This document shows, piece after piece, positions 1-8,316 of a DNA stretch of 59,927 nt (the first letter of the stretch is position 1; each line of letters starts with the position of its first letter). The stretch spans positions 1 through 59,927 of the forward strand of contig PXAT01000186.1 in the NCBI GenBank assembly GCA_003565775.1. The letters run 5' to 3'. The DNA is from Ectothiorhodospiraceae bacterium (GTDB taxonomy: Bacteria > Pseudomonadota > Gammaproteobacteria > Nitrococcales > Aquisalimonadaceae). A program made the translations under genes and the position numbers. The notes under the pieces are model-generated. The model ran no database searches, was not told where the DNA came from, and saw only the letters and a list, made by a program, of their open reading frames with translations.

Positions 1-88
1 GAATCACTACCGAACCGGCACCGCGCCTTGCCAGATGACCAAAACCGGACTCGGGCGCAGACGCGGGAATAAGTCAGCGTTTCCTTAA
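1..88 (+). repeat. Dispersed MITE-like element, right half (cut by window edge)
   Basis: Positions 1-88 match the right-hand part of the intact element at 40843-41119 nearly base for base. They share the GCGCCTTGCCAGATGACC block, the CTCGGGCGCAGACGCGGGAATA block and the terminal TCAGCGTTTCC. The copy ends in TTAA at 85-88, where the intact copy ends in CTAG. The left part lies outside the window. It sits directly upstream of xseB and may carry that operon's leader. Confidence 0.85.
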
Positions 89-116
89 CGGGCAGCAAGA
101 CAGGACGCAGGAAATC

Positions 117-371
117 ATGGCCGACAAAGCTGACACGACCGAGGACGCCATCGACTTCGAGAAGGCACTTGCCGAACTCGAGGCGCTGGTCGAGAAGATG
201 GAAGGCGGCGAGCTGTCCCTGGAGGACTCGCTGACCTCCTTCGAACGTGGCATCGCGCTGACACGGCAATGCCAGCAGGCTCTCTCGGCCGCGGAACAGA
301 AAGTGGAAATCCTGACCGGCAAGGATGGGGAAACCGGTGTCGAAGCATTCGAATCCGAAGAACGCGGCTGA
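117..371 (+). CDS. xseB: Exodeoxyribonuclease VII small subunit
   Basis: An 84-residue protein of the usual XseB size. It has the characteristic run of acidic helices, including [20 protein letters not shown] and [20 protein letters not shown]. XseB subunits coat the long helices of XseA in the nuclease that degrades single-stranded DNA to oligonucleotides. The ATG is preceded by a purine-rich AGGAAATC stretch. The gene overlaps the start of ispA, the conserved xseB-ispA order of many proteobacteria. XseA is not in the window. Confidence 0.95.
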   Translation: MADKADTTEDAIDFEKALAELEALVEKMEGGELSLEDSLTSFERGIALTRQCQQALSAAEQKVEILTGKDGETGVEAFESEERG

Positions 372-1260
372 AGCCCTGAACGCCTGGCTTCCGGCCTACC
401 GGGAGCGGATCGAGGCTGCTCTGGATGCGATTCTGCCGGACCCGGAGACGCTGCCGTTCGATCTGCATGCGGCCATGCGTTACGCGGTTCTCGGCGGCGG
501 CAAACGGCTGCGGCCGGTACTGGTCTATGCCACTGGCGCGGCCCTGAAACTCGACTACCGCCAGCTGGACGGTCCGGCGGTGGCGGTCGAACTGATCCAT
601 GCCTATTCGCTGGTACACGACGACCTCCCGGCGATGGACGATGACGACTTGCGACGCGGCCGGCCCACCTGCCACAAGGCCTTTGACGAGGCGACCGCAA
701 TCCTGGTCGGCGATGCGCTGCAGACGCTGGCGTTTCGTTCGCTTGCCGAAGGCGACGCCGCCAATGCCGACGCCGAGGCCCGGTTGCGGATGATAGCGAG
801 CCTGAGCCTGGCCTCGGGGTCGCGCGGCATGGTTGGCGGTCAGGCCATGGATCTGGCCTCGGAAGGTCGGGAGCTGACTCTGGCGGAACTGGAAGACCTG
901 CATATCCACAAGACCGGCGCGCTGATCCGCGCCAGTGTCATGCTCGGTGCCCTGTGCCGCCCTGACATCGACCGTGAACTGCTGGAGCGCCTCGACCGCT
1001 ACGCGAAGTGCATCGGCCTCGCCTTCCAGATCCACGGCGACATCCTCGATGTCGAAGGCAGCACCGAAGAACTGGGCAAGACCAGCGGTGCCGATGCCCG
1101 GCACGCCAAGGCAACCTATCCCGGACTGCTCGGTCTGGCGGAATCGCGGGAACATGCCGAACTGCTGGTCGAGCGGGCGCTCGACGCCCTGAGTCCGTTC
1201 GACGGCGATGCCGACTGCCTGCGCGCCCTGGCCCGCTACATCGTCGAACGGCGGCATTGA
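325..1260 (+). CDS. ispA: Polyprenyl (farnesyl/geranyl) diphosphate synthase
   Basis: A 311-residue trans-prenyltransferase that condenses isopentenyl diphosphate with allylic diphosphates for quinone and undecaprenyl lipid synthesis. The GGGKRLRP motif and the first aspartate-rich motif [14 protein letters not shown] (residues 99-112) are intact. The second aspartate motif, normally DDxxD, reads GDILD at residues 238-242, so its first Asp is Gly. The lysine/threonine features around GKTSGADA are retained. The ATG at 325 lies 47 bases inside xseB and has a very close purine run. A GTG at 337, spaced better behind GGGGA, is an alternative start. dxs, which often follows, is absent here. Confidence 0.93.
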   Translation: MGKPVSKHSNPKNAAEALNAWLPAYRERIEAALDAILPDPETLPFDLHAAMRYAVLGGGKRLRPVLVYATGAALKLDYRQLDGPAVAVELIHAYSLVHDDLPAMDDDDLRRGRPTCHKAFDEATAILVGDALQTLAFRSLAEGDAANADAEARLRMIASLSLASGSRGMVGGQAMDLASEGRELTLAELEDLHIHKTGALIRASVMLGALCRPDIDRELLERLDRYAKCIGLAFQIHGDILDVEGSTEELGKTSGADARHAKATYPGLLGLAESREHAELLVERALDALSPFDGDADCLRALARYIVERRH

Positions 1261-1303
1261 TGGCGACGACTGCACGATCGACAAAGCCGGCACTGCGACG
1301 GCA

Positions 1304-2008
1304 ATGACCGAGTTGATCCTGATCCGGCACGGTCAGGCCTGTTTCGGGACCGATGACTACGACCGCCTGAGTCCGCTCGGTATACAGCAGGTCGAACGCC
1401 TGGCCGCGCATCTTGCACAGTCGCCGACGCCACCCACCACACTGGTCCACGGCAGTCTGCGGCGGCAACGACAGACCGCCGATCTGATCCTGCAGGGGCT
1501 TGAGGCCAATGGCCGGAGGCTGGCACTGACCCGGGATGATCGACTCGACGAGTACGACATTGCCGGCGTGTTCTGGGGCTATCTGGACGACATCCTGGCG
1601 CAGCAACCTGACCTCGCGCCCTACCGCGATCGACTGAACGAGCATCCGGCCGTGTTCGAGACCGTCTACCGCGCCATCATGCAGACCTGGATCGCAGACG
1701 CGACACCATCCCGCCGCGGCCTGCAGAGCTGGCCCGAATTCCAGCAGCAGGTCCGCGATGCGTTCGAGCATATCCGCGACCGAGCCGGAGACCGGGTGCT
1801 GGTGGTGACCTCCGGTGCCGTGATCGCTTCGCTGCTGGGCCAGGCGCTGAACCTCGATCCGGCCATGGTGCTGGGTCTGAACAGCGGCCTCTACAACAGC
1901 AGTCTGACCCGTTTTCTGGTCATTGATGGCAAACTGGTGCTGACCGAATTCAATACCGTGCCTCACCTGCAGGGCACCGGCGACAGGGATCTGCACAGCA
2001 AGCGATGA
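1304..2008 (+). CDS. Histidine phosphatase (phosphoglycerate mutase-like) family protein
   Basis: A 234-residue protein starting MTELILIRHGQA, which carries the RHG phosphohistidine motif of the branch-2-type phosphatase/mutase fold at residues 8-10. A second conserved segment, VLVVTSGAVIASL, near residue 170 is where the second catalytic His usually occurs (TSG replaces the common THG/SHG). The ATG at 1304 is chosen because upstream in-frame codons reach back into ispA and show no conservation. It overlaps the next gene by ATGA. The substrate cannot be assigned. Confidence 0.85.
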   Translation: MTELILIRHGQACFGTDDYDRLSPLGIQQVERLAAHLAQSPTPPTTLVHGSLRRQRQTADLILQGLEANGRRLALTRDDRLDEYDIAGVFWGYLDDILAQQPDLAPYRDRLNEHPAVFETVYRAIMQTWIADATPSRRGLQSWPEFQQQVRDAFEHIRDRAGDRVLVVTSGAVIASLLGQALNLDPAMVLGLNSGLYNSSLTRFLVIDGKLVLTEFNTVPHLQGTGDRDLHSKR

Positions 2009-2991
2009 CGACAGGCGAGCCAGCGACACGACACGAGCATGAGACGCCACGGATCCTGATCATCGGTGCCGGCGCCATCGGCTGCCTGTACGGCGCCATC
2101 CTCAGCCGTGCCGGACTGGTGGTATCGCTGGTCGCCCGTTCAGCCTGCGAGCAGATCCGGCAGCATGGCGTCCGTGTGCAGAGCGCCGAGCTCGGCTGCC
2201 TGGACTGGCAACCGGACCGGGTTTACGCCGACGCCACCGACGTGGTGTCACAGCCGGACATCCTGATCCTGACGGTCAAGGTGCTGGATGACCTGGATCG
2301 CGTCGCACTGATCCGCCCGGCAGTCGGTCCCGACACCACCGTCGTCCTGATCTCGAACGGTCTGGACATCGAGGCACCGATCGCCGAGGCACTGCCGGAC
2401 AACCCGCTGATCAGCTGTATCGCCTTTGTCGCCGCCAGCCGGACGGCGCCGGGCACGGTGGAGCACAAGGCGTACGGTCGGCTGGTGCTGGGCGATTACC
2501 CCTGCGGTGCCGGCGAGACGGCACGAACGCTGGCGGACTGGATCGAGGCCGGTGGCGTGACTGCGAAGGTCACGGATCAGGTGATCACCGAACGCTGGCG
2601 CAAGGCGGTCTGGAATGCCGCATTCAACACGGTCTCGGTGGCCGGTGGCGGCGTTACCACCAGTGAAATGCTGGCCGCACCCGGCGGGGAAACCATGATG
2701 GAAGTGCTGATGCGCGAGGTCTGTGCCGTCGCCGAAGCGGCCGGGCATCCGCTACCGGCAGAACTACCCGGGAAGAGCCTGCGCAGCACCCACAACATTC
2801 GCGACTACTACACCAGCATGGCGCTGGACTACCTGGCCGGCCGCCCCCTGGAACTGGAAGCGATTACCGGCAACGTGCTGCGCACCGCGCAGCGTCTCGG
2901 CGTAGCGACGCCGCACCTGCAGGACATGTATACCCTGGCAACGCTGCAGGTCACCCGGAAAAGCCGCAAAGAGCCCCCGACTTCAGGCTAA
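2005..2991 (+). CDS. 2-dehydropantoate 2-reductase family protein
   Basis: A 328-residue Rossmann-fold enzyme of the ApbA/PanE family. An N-terminal GAGAIGCLYG nucleotide loop (about residues 21-30) is followed by LVARSA and KVLDDL segments. The C-terminal helical domain contains the family's WRKAVWNAAFNT motif, in which Lys and Asn are catalytic or substrate-contacting. PanE reduces ketopantoate to pantoate with NADPH in coenzyme A synthesis. Paralogues with other substrates are common, and no panB or panC is nearby, so the symbol is withheld. The start overlaps the phosphatase stop (ATGA), implying translational coupling. Confidence 0.85.
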   Translation: MTTGEPATRHEHETPRILIIGAGAIGCLYGAILSRAGLVVSLVARSACEQIRQHGVRVQSAELGCLDWQPDRVYADATDVVSQPDILILTVKVLDDLDRVALIRPAVGPDTTVVLISNGLDIEAPIAEALPDNPLISCIAFVAASRTAPGTVEHKAYGRLVLGDYPCGAGETARTLADWIEAGGVTAKVTDQVITERWRKAVWNAAFNTVSVAGGGVTTSEMLAAPGGETMMEVLMREVCAVAEAAGHPLPAELPGKSLRSTHNIRDYYTSMALDYLAGRPLELEAITGNVLRTAQRLGVATPHLQDMYTLATLQVTRKSRKEPPTSG

Positions 2992-3004
2992 AGATCCTGC
3001 CCGT

Positions 3005-3460
3005 TCACTCGGCGGGCTCTCGCGGCATGGCCACCAGAATCGAGCACTCCAGTTCCTCCAGCAACGTGGTGCCGACCGAGCCGTGCCACCAGCGCGCCAG
3101 ACGCCCCCGCGGTCGGTGTCCTACCACCACCAGATCCACTGCGAGTTCCTGCGCCAGTCGGCTGATCTCGAGCACCGGCTCCCCGATGCGGCGATGCCCG
3201 TTGACGCTCAGACCCTGCTCGCGCAAGAGACGGACCCCCTCTTCGAGCACCCCGTCGATCCTGGCGGTCTCGTCGTCCAGCAGGTTTTCCGGATAACCGG
3301 CCTCGATGAATCCGTAGGTGGACGGTATCCGCACCACCGCCAGCAACTCGACCTGAGCCGCGTTCTGCAGCGCCACCTGTGCGCCCTGCCAGAGCGCCTG
3401 GCGGCCGGATTCGGAGCCGTCGAAAGCCATCAGAATACGTCCGTACAAGCGATTCATCAT
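3005..3460 (-). CDS. Universal stress protein (UspA family)
   Basis: A 151-residue cytoplasmic protein with the Usp fold. The N-terminal strand RILMAFDGSESGRQAL is typical. The C-terminal nucleotide-binding motif appears as VVGHRPRGRLARWWHGSVG, fitting the G-x2-G-x9-G-S/T spacing loosely. An AAGGAG ribosome site lies just before two consecutive ATGs. The gene converges on the ketopantoate reductase-like gene. Family members bind ATP or AMP and act in stress survival. The specific role is unknown. Confidence 0.9.
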   Translation of the reverse strand: MMNRLYGRILMAFDGSESGRQALWQGAQVALQNAAQVELLAVVRIPSTYGFIEAGYPENLLDDETARIDGVLEEGVRLLREQGLSVNGHRRIGEPVLEISRLAQELAVDLVVVGHRPRGRLARWWHGSVGTTLLEELECSILVAMPREPAE

Positions 3461-3627
3461 GCTCTCCTTGCGCCACCAGGCAGCCCTGATCCGGATATCT
3501 CGGACTCAGTATCAGAATACCAGTATGCTCCTGCCCCCCGGCAATCACTCCTGCCCCGCGTCGGAACCCCCAATTTTCTCGAGGCCAGGCGCGCAAACAG
3601 ATCCGTGTTTCCGTAAGCTCCACCGCC

Positions 3628-4395
3628 ATGATCACCGATCCACTCTTCTATTTGCTGGCCGTGCTGGCTGTTCTGATTACCGGCATCTCCAAGGGTGGCT
3701 TCGGCGGCGGGCTGACGGTCATGGCGGTGCCACTGATGGCTCTGGTGATTCCGCCATTCCAGGCCGCCGCCATCATGTTGCCGATCCTGTGTCTGATGGA
3801 CCTGACCGGGCTCGCCGCCTACTGGCGTCGCTGGGACCTGCGCAGCCTGCGTATCATGATCCCCGGGGCACTGGTCGGCATCCTGCTGGGCACCCTGACC
3901 GTTCGCTGGGTCAGCGAGGACATGCTGCGCATCCTGATCGGTCTGATCGCCGTCGGCTTCGCGGTGAACCACTGGCTGGGCGGCAAGGAACGCTACGCGG
4001 GTTACCGCCAGGGCGGCGTTGCTGCCGGTCGGTTCTGGGGTGCCGCCACCGGCTTCACCAGCTTCGCGGCGCATGCCGGGGGGCCGCCGGCGGCGATCTA
4101 TCTGCTGCCCCAGCGCATGGACAAGACCCTGTTCGTCGGCACCACGGTGGTGCTGTTCACGCTGGTCAATTACGTCAAGCTCATCCCCTATGCCTGGCTG
4201 GGTCAGTTCCATGCCGGCAACCTGATGACGGCGCTGGTGCTGCTGCCGCTGGCACCGCTCGGCATCCTGCTCGGGGTCTGGTTGCACCAGCGGATCAGCA
4301 CGCTCTGGTTCTACCGCATCTGCTACGTGCTGCTGTTCGTCACCGGCCTGCGGCTGCTGTGGCATGGCGGCGGCAACGCACTGGGGTTACGCTAA
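3628..4395 (+). CDS. Sulfite exporter TauE/SafE family permease
   Basis: A 255-residue inner-membrane protein with about eight hydrophobic segments and the glycine-rich loops of the TauE/SafE (DUF81) family, for example ISKGGFGGGLT at residues 20-30 and AHAGGPPAAIYLLP in the second half. Family members move organosulfur or sulfite-type anions. The substrate here is inferred only from the family and from the sulfur-redox genes 3-6 kb away. The gene is followed after 27 bases by a periplasmic heme-binding-type protein. Confidence 0.88.
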   Translation: MITDPLFYLLAVLAVLITGISKGGFGGGLTVMAVPLMALVIPPFQAAAIMLPILCLMDLTGLAAYWRRWDLRSLRIMIPGALVGILLGTLTVRWVSEDMLRILIGLIAVGFAVNHWLGGKERYAGYRQGGVAAGRFWGAATGFTSFAAHAGGPPAAIYLLPQRMDKTLFVGTTVVLFTLVNYVKLIPYAWLGQFHAGNLMTALVLLPLAPLGILLGVWLHQRISTLWFYRICYVLLFVTGLRLLWHGGGNALGLR

Positions 4396-4422
4396 CCCGG
4401 CCACTCTTCAACCGGGAGTCCC

Positions 4423-5796
4423 GTGCCGACACCACGCGCCATCACCCTGCTGTTGCTTGTCGGGTTGTTGACCGCATGGCTCGGTCAATCCCTGATCGGC
4501 CCGCCACGGCCCGACGGCAGCCCGGATCGACTGCTGCTGCCCTTGCAGGTGCAGGCGGCGCATGACGATGAACGCATTCTGATCCGCCTGCGCTGGCCGA
4601 CCCCGGAGGCTCACCGCTACCACGACGTGCTGCGCTTCGACGGCGAACGCTGGGAAGTCCTTGGCGCCGGTGACGCGCCCGGCCTTGGCGAGGAACGGGT
4701 GTCGATGATGCTGGACGATGGCGGCGTGCCGGAGTTCGCCCGGTATGGCGGTTATCTGCTGATCGGTGACGGCACCCGGTTCATGCCCGGCGCCGCCGAC
4801 GAAGCCGATGTCGAAGCACATCCGATTCTCGGTCAGGAACTGGGGCTGTCCGATATCCGCAAGCATCTACCCGACAGTCGCCTGGGACGCTGGGACGAGG
4901 TGCCGTCGACCACCGCTCTCGAAGCCCAGCGCGCCGCCGGCTACTTTCTCGACCTGTGGCACTGGCGTGGCGATCGCGGTGGCCCGGTCAACGTGGTCGA
5001 CGACCTCCACGTGGCCGAACATCGGCACCCGGATCAGGGCCGGTCGTCCTACGGCACCAACTGGGACGACGAGCGCGGACAACCGCGATACATGTTCGAT
5101 CCGGAACGGGCCGGACAACGCGCCCTGCACGCGGGGCAGTTCGATACGGATGGCATGGCGCCGGCGGACACACGCTTTCTGACGCCGGACAATCGCCTTG
5201 ACTTCGATCCCGAGCATGACTGGCAGCCCGGCGATACGCTGCCGCGACGCTTCCTGCGGGAAGCGGACGGATCACGCGCCGATATCGAAGGCCATGGCGG
5301 CTGGGAGAATGGCTGGCGTGAGGTGGTTTTCAGTCGGGCGCTGGATACCGGTAACCCGCTGGAGGACAAGGTCATCCGGCCGGGTGGGCAGTATAGCGTG
5401 GCCTTCGCGGTCCACAGCGGCGGTGCCACAGGTCGCCATCATCATGTTTCCCTACCCCTCAGCCTGGGCCTGGATCGTCCGGCGGATATCCCGGTCCAGA
5501 GAATGCCCGGTGGACGACCGGACTGGAGCCGGGAAAGCCGGGAAGTCATGCTGTTCTATCCGGGGCAGGTCAACTGGCCGCGCATCACCGGCCCTCGCCA
5601 CGCCGGGGCCGAAGCCGTCGACCAAGGCATACCGGCCAGTGCGCGACATGACGCGTATCAACTGGCCCTTTACGGCGTCGAGGCCGAAGCCGAGGACGCG
5701 GTGGTCCGGCGCTGGCTGATCTCCGTGGGTCTGGGGCTGCTGTTCATCGTCGCCGTGGCTGCCGCAGGCCTGTCACTCGGACGGAGAGGCCCATGA
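4423..5796 (+). CDS. Membrane-anchored ethylbenzene-dehydrogenase-related heme-binding protein
   Basis: A 457-residue protein with an N-terminal membrane segment (residues 5-25) and a C-terminal one (about 428-448). The large domain between them is presumably periplasmic and resembles EB_dh (cytochrome b-type gamma subunit-like) domains. Supporting features are repeated Arg/His/Trp-rich strands such as ILIRLRWPTP, FLDLWHWRG and WREVVFSRAL, and late His clusters GRHHHVSLPLSLG. The GTG start follows CCGGGAG at ideal spacing. It overlaps the next membrane gene by ATGA, so the two likely form one redox unit. Heme ligands are not proven from sequence. Confidence 0.75.
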   Translation: MPTPRAITLLLLVGLLTAWLGQSLIGPPRPDGSPDRLLLPLQVQAAHDDERILIRLRWPTPEAHRYHDVLRFDGERWEVLGAGDAPGLGEERVSMMLDDGGVPEFARYGGYLLIGDGTRFMPGAADEADVEAHPILGQELGLSDIRKHLPDSRLGRWDEVPSTTALEAQRAAGYFLDLWHWRGDRGGPVNVVDDLHVAEHRHPDQGRSSYGTNWDDERGQPRYMFDPERAGQRALHAGQFDTDGMAPADTRFLTPDNRLDFDPEHDWQPGDTLPRRFLREADGSRADIEGHGGWENGWREVVFSRALDTGNPLEDKVIRPGGQYSVAFAVHSGGATGRHHHVSLPLSLGLDRPADIPVQRMPGGRPDWSRESREVMLFYPGQVNWPRITGPRHAGAEAVDQGIPASARHDAYQLALYGVEAEAEDAVVRRWLISVGLGLLFIVAVAAAGLSLGRRGP

Positions 5797-6335
5797 GCGG
5801 GCTGCATCACATGCTGGTGCATTTCCCCATCGTGCTCTGGCTGCTGGCAGGGTCGATCATGCTGCTGCGCCTGGTCCGGCACACCCCGGAGTGGCTGCAG
5901 ATGGCCGGGCTGCTGGCCCTGGCCCTGGGTGTGGTGACCGCACTCGCGGCCATGCTCAGCGGTCTGTTCGCCTGGGCGCCGGAGGCGGTTCTGGCCAGCC
6001 CGCTGGGCCGCAACAAGCTGGCCTTCGCGCTCTGGACCACGGCCTGGTGGAGCATGCTGCTGATCCTGCATTGGCGCCTGAGCGCCATACTGTTCGCGCC
6101 GGGGCATCGCCTGCTGACCGCCGTGCTGGTGCTGGTCGGCATCGTCCTCGTGACCATCACCGGCACGCTGGGGGGCCTGCTCGGCGGCGTTTCGGCCGGC
6201 ATTCCGGAACTGCTTCGTCAGGCCGGTTTCGAGGTCTACACGACGATCCGTCTGCCCTGGTGGGCGCTGCTGGTGCTGGTCGCCTCCGGACTCGGCCTGC
6301 TGCGCCTGGCCGGTGGCGAGCGGCGTCAGGCCTGA
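5793..6335 (+). CDS. DUF2231-type integral membrane protein
   Basis: A 180-residue protein with four to five hydrophobic segments that starts MSGLHHMLVHFPIVLW, the typical opening of DUF2231 proteins. Conserved membrane-face histidines (HHxxVHFP near residue 5, H at 34, H at 92) resemble heme b ligands. It is translationally coupled to the EB_dh-like protein upstream, which suggests a membrane cytochrome delivering or receiving electrons. No enzymatic function is known for the family. Assignment rests on hydropathy and the N-terminal motif. Confidence 0.75.
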   Translation: MSGLHHMLVHFPIVLWLLAGSIMLLRLVRHTPEWLQMAGLLALALGVVTALAAMLSGLFAWAPEAVLASPLGRNKLAFALWTTAWWSMLLILHWRLSAILFAPGHRLLTAVLVLVGIVLVTITGTLGGLLGGVSAGIPELLRQAGFEVYTTIRLPWWALLVLVASGLGLLRLAGGERRQA

Positions 6336-6386
6336 ACCGGCCGCCAACTCCCCGCCCGGGATCAGCCTCTCGCCTGGTCGCACCAG

Positions 6387-7484
6387 TCAGCCGCGGGCGA
6401 TCACGTCATGCAGCGGCCGCAGGGAATCGATGTGCCGCAGGGTGACCTGGATCACGGTCATCAGGGGCACGGCCATCAGCACGCCTATCGGACCCCAGAG
6501 CCAGCCCCAGAAGAAGATCGCGAGGAAGATCACCACCGGATTCACCGACAAGCGGTAGCCATGCACCCAGGGCTCGATGAAAAACCCGACCACGGTGTTG
6601 AGCAACAGATAACCGGCGGGCACGGCCAGCATCATCACCGGCGATTCCAGGCTGGCCGCCGAGACGACCACCAGCAGGGCAACCGTTGCCACCACGCCCA
6701 GATAAGGCACGAACCGCAACAGCGCCGCCAGCAGCCCCCAGACCGCCGGCGACGGCAGTCCGACCGCCCAGGCCATCAGCGCCGTGAGCACCCCGACCGA
6801 GCCGTTGCTGACCGTGATCACGACAAGATAACGCCCGATCTCCCGCTGGCAGTCGCGCACCATGCGCAGGGTGGTTCGACGCCGCTGGCGCGTGGACAGT
6901 TGCGCGCTGAAATTGAGCACCAGACTGTTGCCACTGACCAGCAGGAAGTAACTCAGGGCCAGAGCCAGGGCGACAGCGAGGCCGGTATCCCGGGCATTGA
7001 CCATCAGCTGGCCGCGCCAGGACTCCGATTCGAGCACCACCGTCACCGGCTCTTCTTCGGCCTGTTGCTCGTCGCGTATCTCCTCCACCGCCTCTTCCAC
7101 CTGGCGGGCGGAATCGGTCATCGAGTCCAGTGCGTCCCGCAGACCGCCTTCCTGCACCATCAGGCGCGTCAGTCCGTCCGGGGCCTGTTCGGCCCACTCC
7201 AGCATGGGCTGCACCGTCATCCAGGCGGTGCCGGCAAGCAGGGCGACCAGCATCGACAGGGTGACGAACGCGGCCATGGCCCGATTGATGCCACGGCGGG
7301 CCAGGGCCGTGACCGCCGGCGACAACAGCAGGCTGACCAGGATGGCCAGCGTGATGGGCAGAAAAACCTGATGCGCGAGGTACAGCGTGTAGAGCACGCC
7401 GAGCGCAAACAGACCGTGGATCGACACCCGCAGCGGATCACCGGCCGCGGGCAACATCCGCATCGGTCCCTTGAAACGCTGCAT
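6387..7484 (-). CDS. AI-2E family transporter (PerM-like permease)
   Basis: A 365-residue membrane protein of the PF01594 family. It has hydrophobic segments at the N-terminus, a charged soluble stretch around residues 100-150 that includes an acidic coiled region (VEEAVEEIRDEQQAEEEP), and the conserved C-terminal pore segments with RFVPYLGV and FFIEPWVHGYRLSVNPVV. Members export small molecules or sodium/protons. The historical autoinducer link does not specify the substrate. The gene is monocistronic or co-transcribed with the SoxYZ operon 30 bases upstream. Confidence 0.9.
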   Translation of the reverse strand: MQRFKGPMRMLPAAGDPLRVSIHGLFALGVLYTLYLAHQVFLPITLAILVSLLLSPAVTALARRGINRAMAAFVTLSMLVALLAGTAWMTVQPMLEWAEQAPDGLTRLMVQEGGLRDALDSMTDSARQVEEAVEEIRDEQQAEEEPVTVVLESESWRGQLMVNARDTGLAVALALALSYFLLVSGNSLVLNFSAQLSTRQRRRTTLRMVRDCQREIGRYLVVITVSNGSVGVLTALMAWAVGLPSPAVWGLLAALLRFVPYLGVVATVALLVVVSAASLESPVMMLAVPAGYLLLNTVVGFFIEPWVHGYRLSVNPVVIFLAIFFWGWLWGPIGVLMAVPLMTVIQVTLRHIDSLRPLHDVIARG

Positions 7485-7514
7485 GGTCTACCCCGTTACC
7501 GTCACGATCATGGC

Positions 7515-8315
7515 TTAATCGACGACCCGAACGGTACGCGTCGCGCTGCGTTCTTCGCCGGTTTCGTCCAGCCAGCGCAAAACGAGCTCGCCATCCTGCT
7601 CCGGCGCCAACCGGAAGGCCAGGTAGGGATTGGCGGACATGGCTGCATGGAAACGCGCCGCAAGCACGATTTCGCCATCCAGACTCACGCTGAAGTCCTC
7701 GATAATGCGGCGCGGCAGCGGCTCGCCGTCGGGCCCCTCGCGGAAGCCTGTTTCCATCGGGTGCAGGATCAGGCTGCGCACCTCACCGTGGCCCCGATCC
7801 GCCGGAAACGGATCCGGCACCGCCACTCGCGGCTCCCCCATCGGTGCATCGAATGCCTCTTCACTGCGTGCGAGACAGCCGCTGTTGGCGACGCGCACGG
7901 CCTGCTCGGCCGCGAACACACGACCGTCGCTGTGTCGCGCCAGCACCAGTACGGTCTGACTCTCATCCAGCCGGATACGGGTCTCGAAGACCGCCCGTCC
8001 GAGTCGCGGATCCAGCGTCAGATCGAGCACCTCGGGCTGCGGATTACCGGCCGCGAAGACGCGAATCGCGACAATACTGTCATCCGGCGTCATCGCCGAG
8101 GTGACATCAATGGCCAACGGGACCGACATGCCCTCCTCGGAGACCAGCGGCAAATCCAGATGAAGGTGTTCGAACTGCGGCTCGGCGCCATTGAGCCAGT
8201 CCCGCACCTCCGGCACGGCCTTCCAGACCGGTGGATCCGCCGGCGCGGCGCACGACCATCCGGCAAGGCCGCAGGCCAGGAACAGGCAGAGCCAGCCGCG
8301 CGCGCGAACCCTCAT
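7515..8315 (-). CDS. SoxYZ fusion sulfur-carrier protein
   Basis: A 266-residue protein with an N-terminal export signal. A SoxY-like domain is followed by a SoxZ-like domain from about residue 170 onward (RSLILHPMETGFREGPDGEPLP, IIEDFSVSLDGE). SoxYZ carries sulfur intermediates covalently on a SoxY cysteine in a flexible GGCGG arm. Here the only cysteine at the domain junction is in VANSGCLAR (about Cys147), so the arm is present but divergent. The ATG at 8315 lies one base after the fccB stop. A GTG at 8324 is an alternative. The gene is third in an fccA-fccB-soxYZ operon. Confidence 0.85.
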   Translation of the reverse strand: MRVRARGWLCLFLACGLAGWSCAAPADPPVWKAVPEVRDWLNGAEPQFEHLHLDLPLVSEEGMSVPLAIDVTSAMTPDDSIVAIRVFAAGNPQPEVLDLTLDPRLGRAVFETRIRLDESQTVLVLARHSDGRVFAAEQAVRVANSGCLARSEEAFDAPMGEPRVAVPDPFPADRGHGEVRSLILHPMETGFREGPDGEPLPRRIIEDFSVSLDGEIVLAARFHAAMSANPYLAFRLAPEQDGELVLRWLDETGEERSATRTVRVVD

Positions 8316-8316
8316 G

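Noticed and set aside
3560-3615. Possible degenerate copy of the dispersed element before the TauE gene
   Set aside because: GAGGCCAGGCGCGC and CCGTGTTTCCGTAAG loosely resemble element blocks, but there is no TTAA/CTAG end and the match is too weak to separate from chance.
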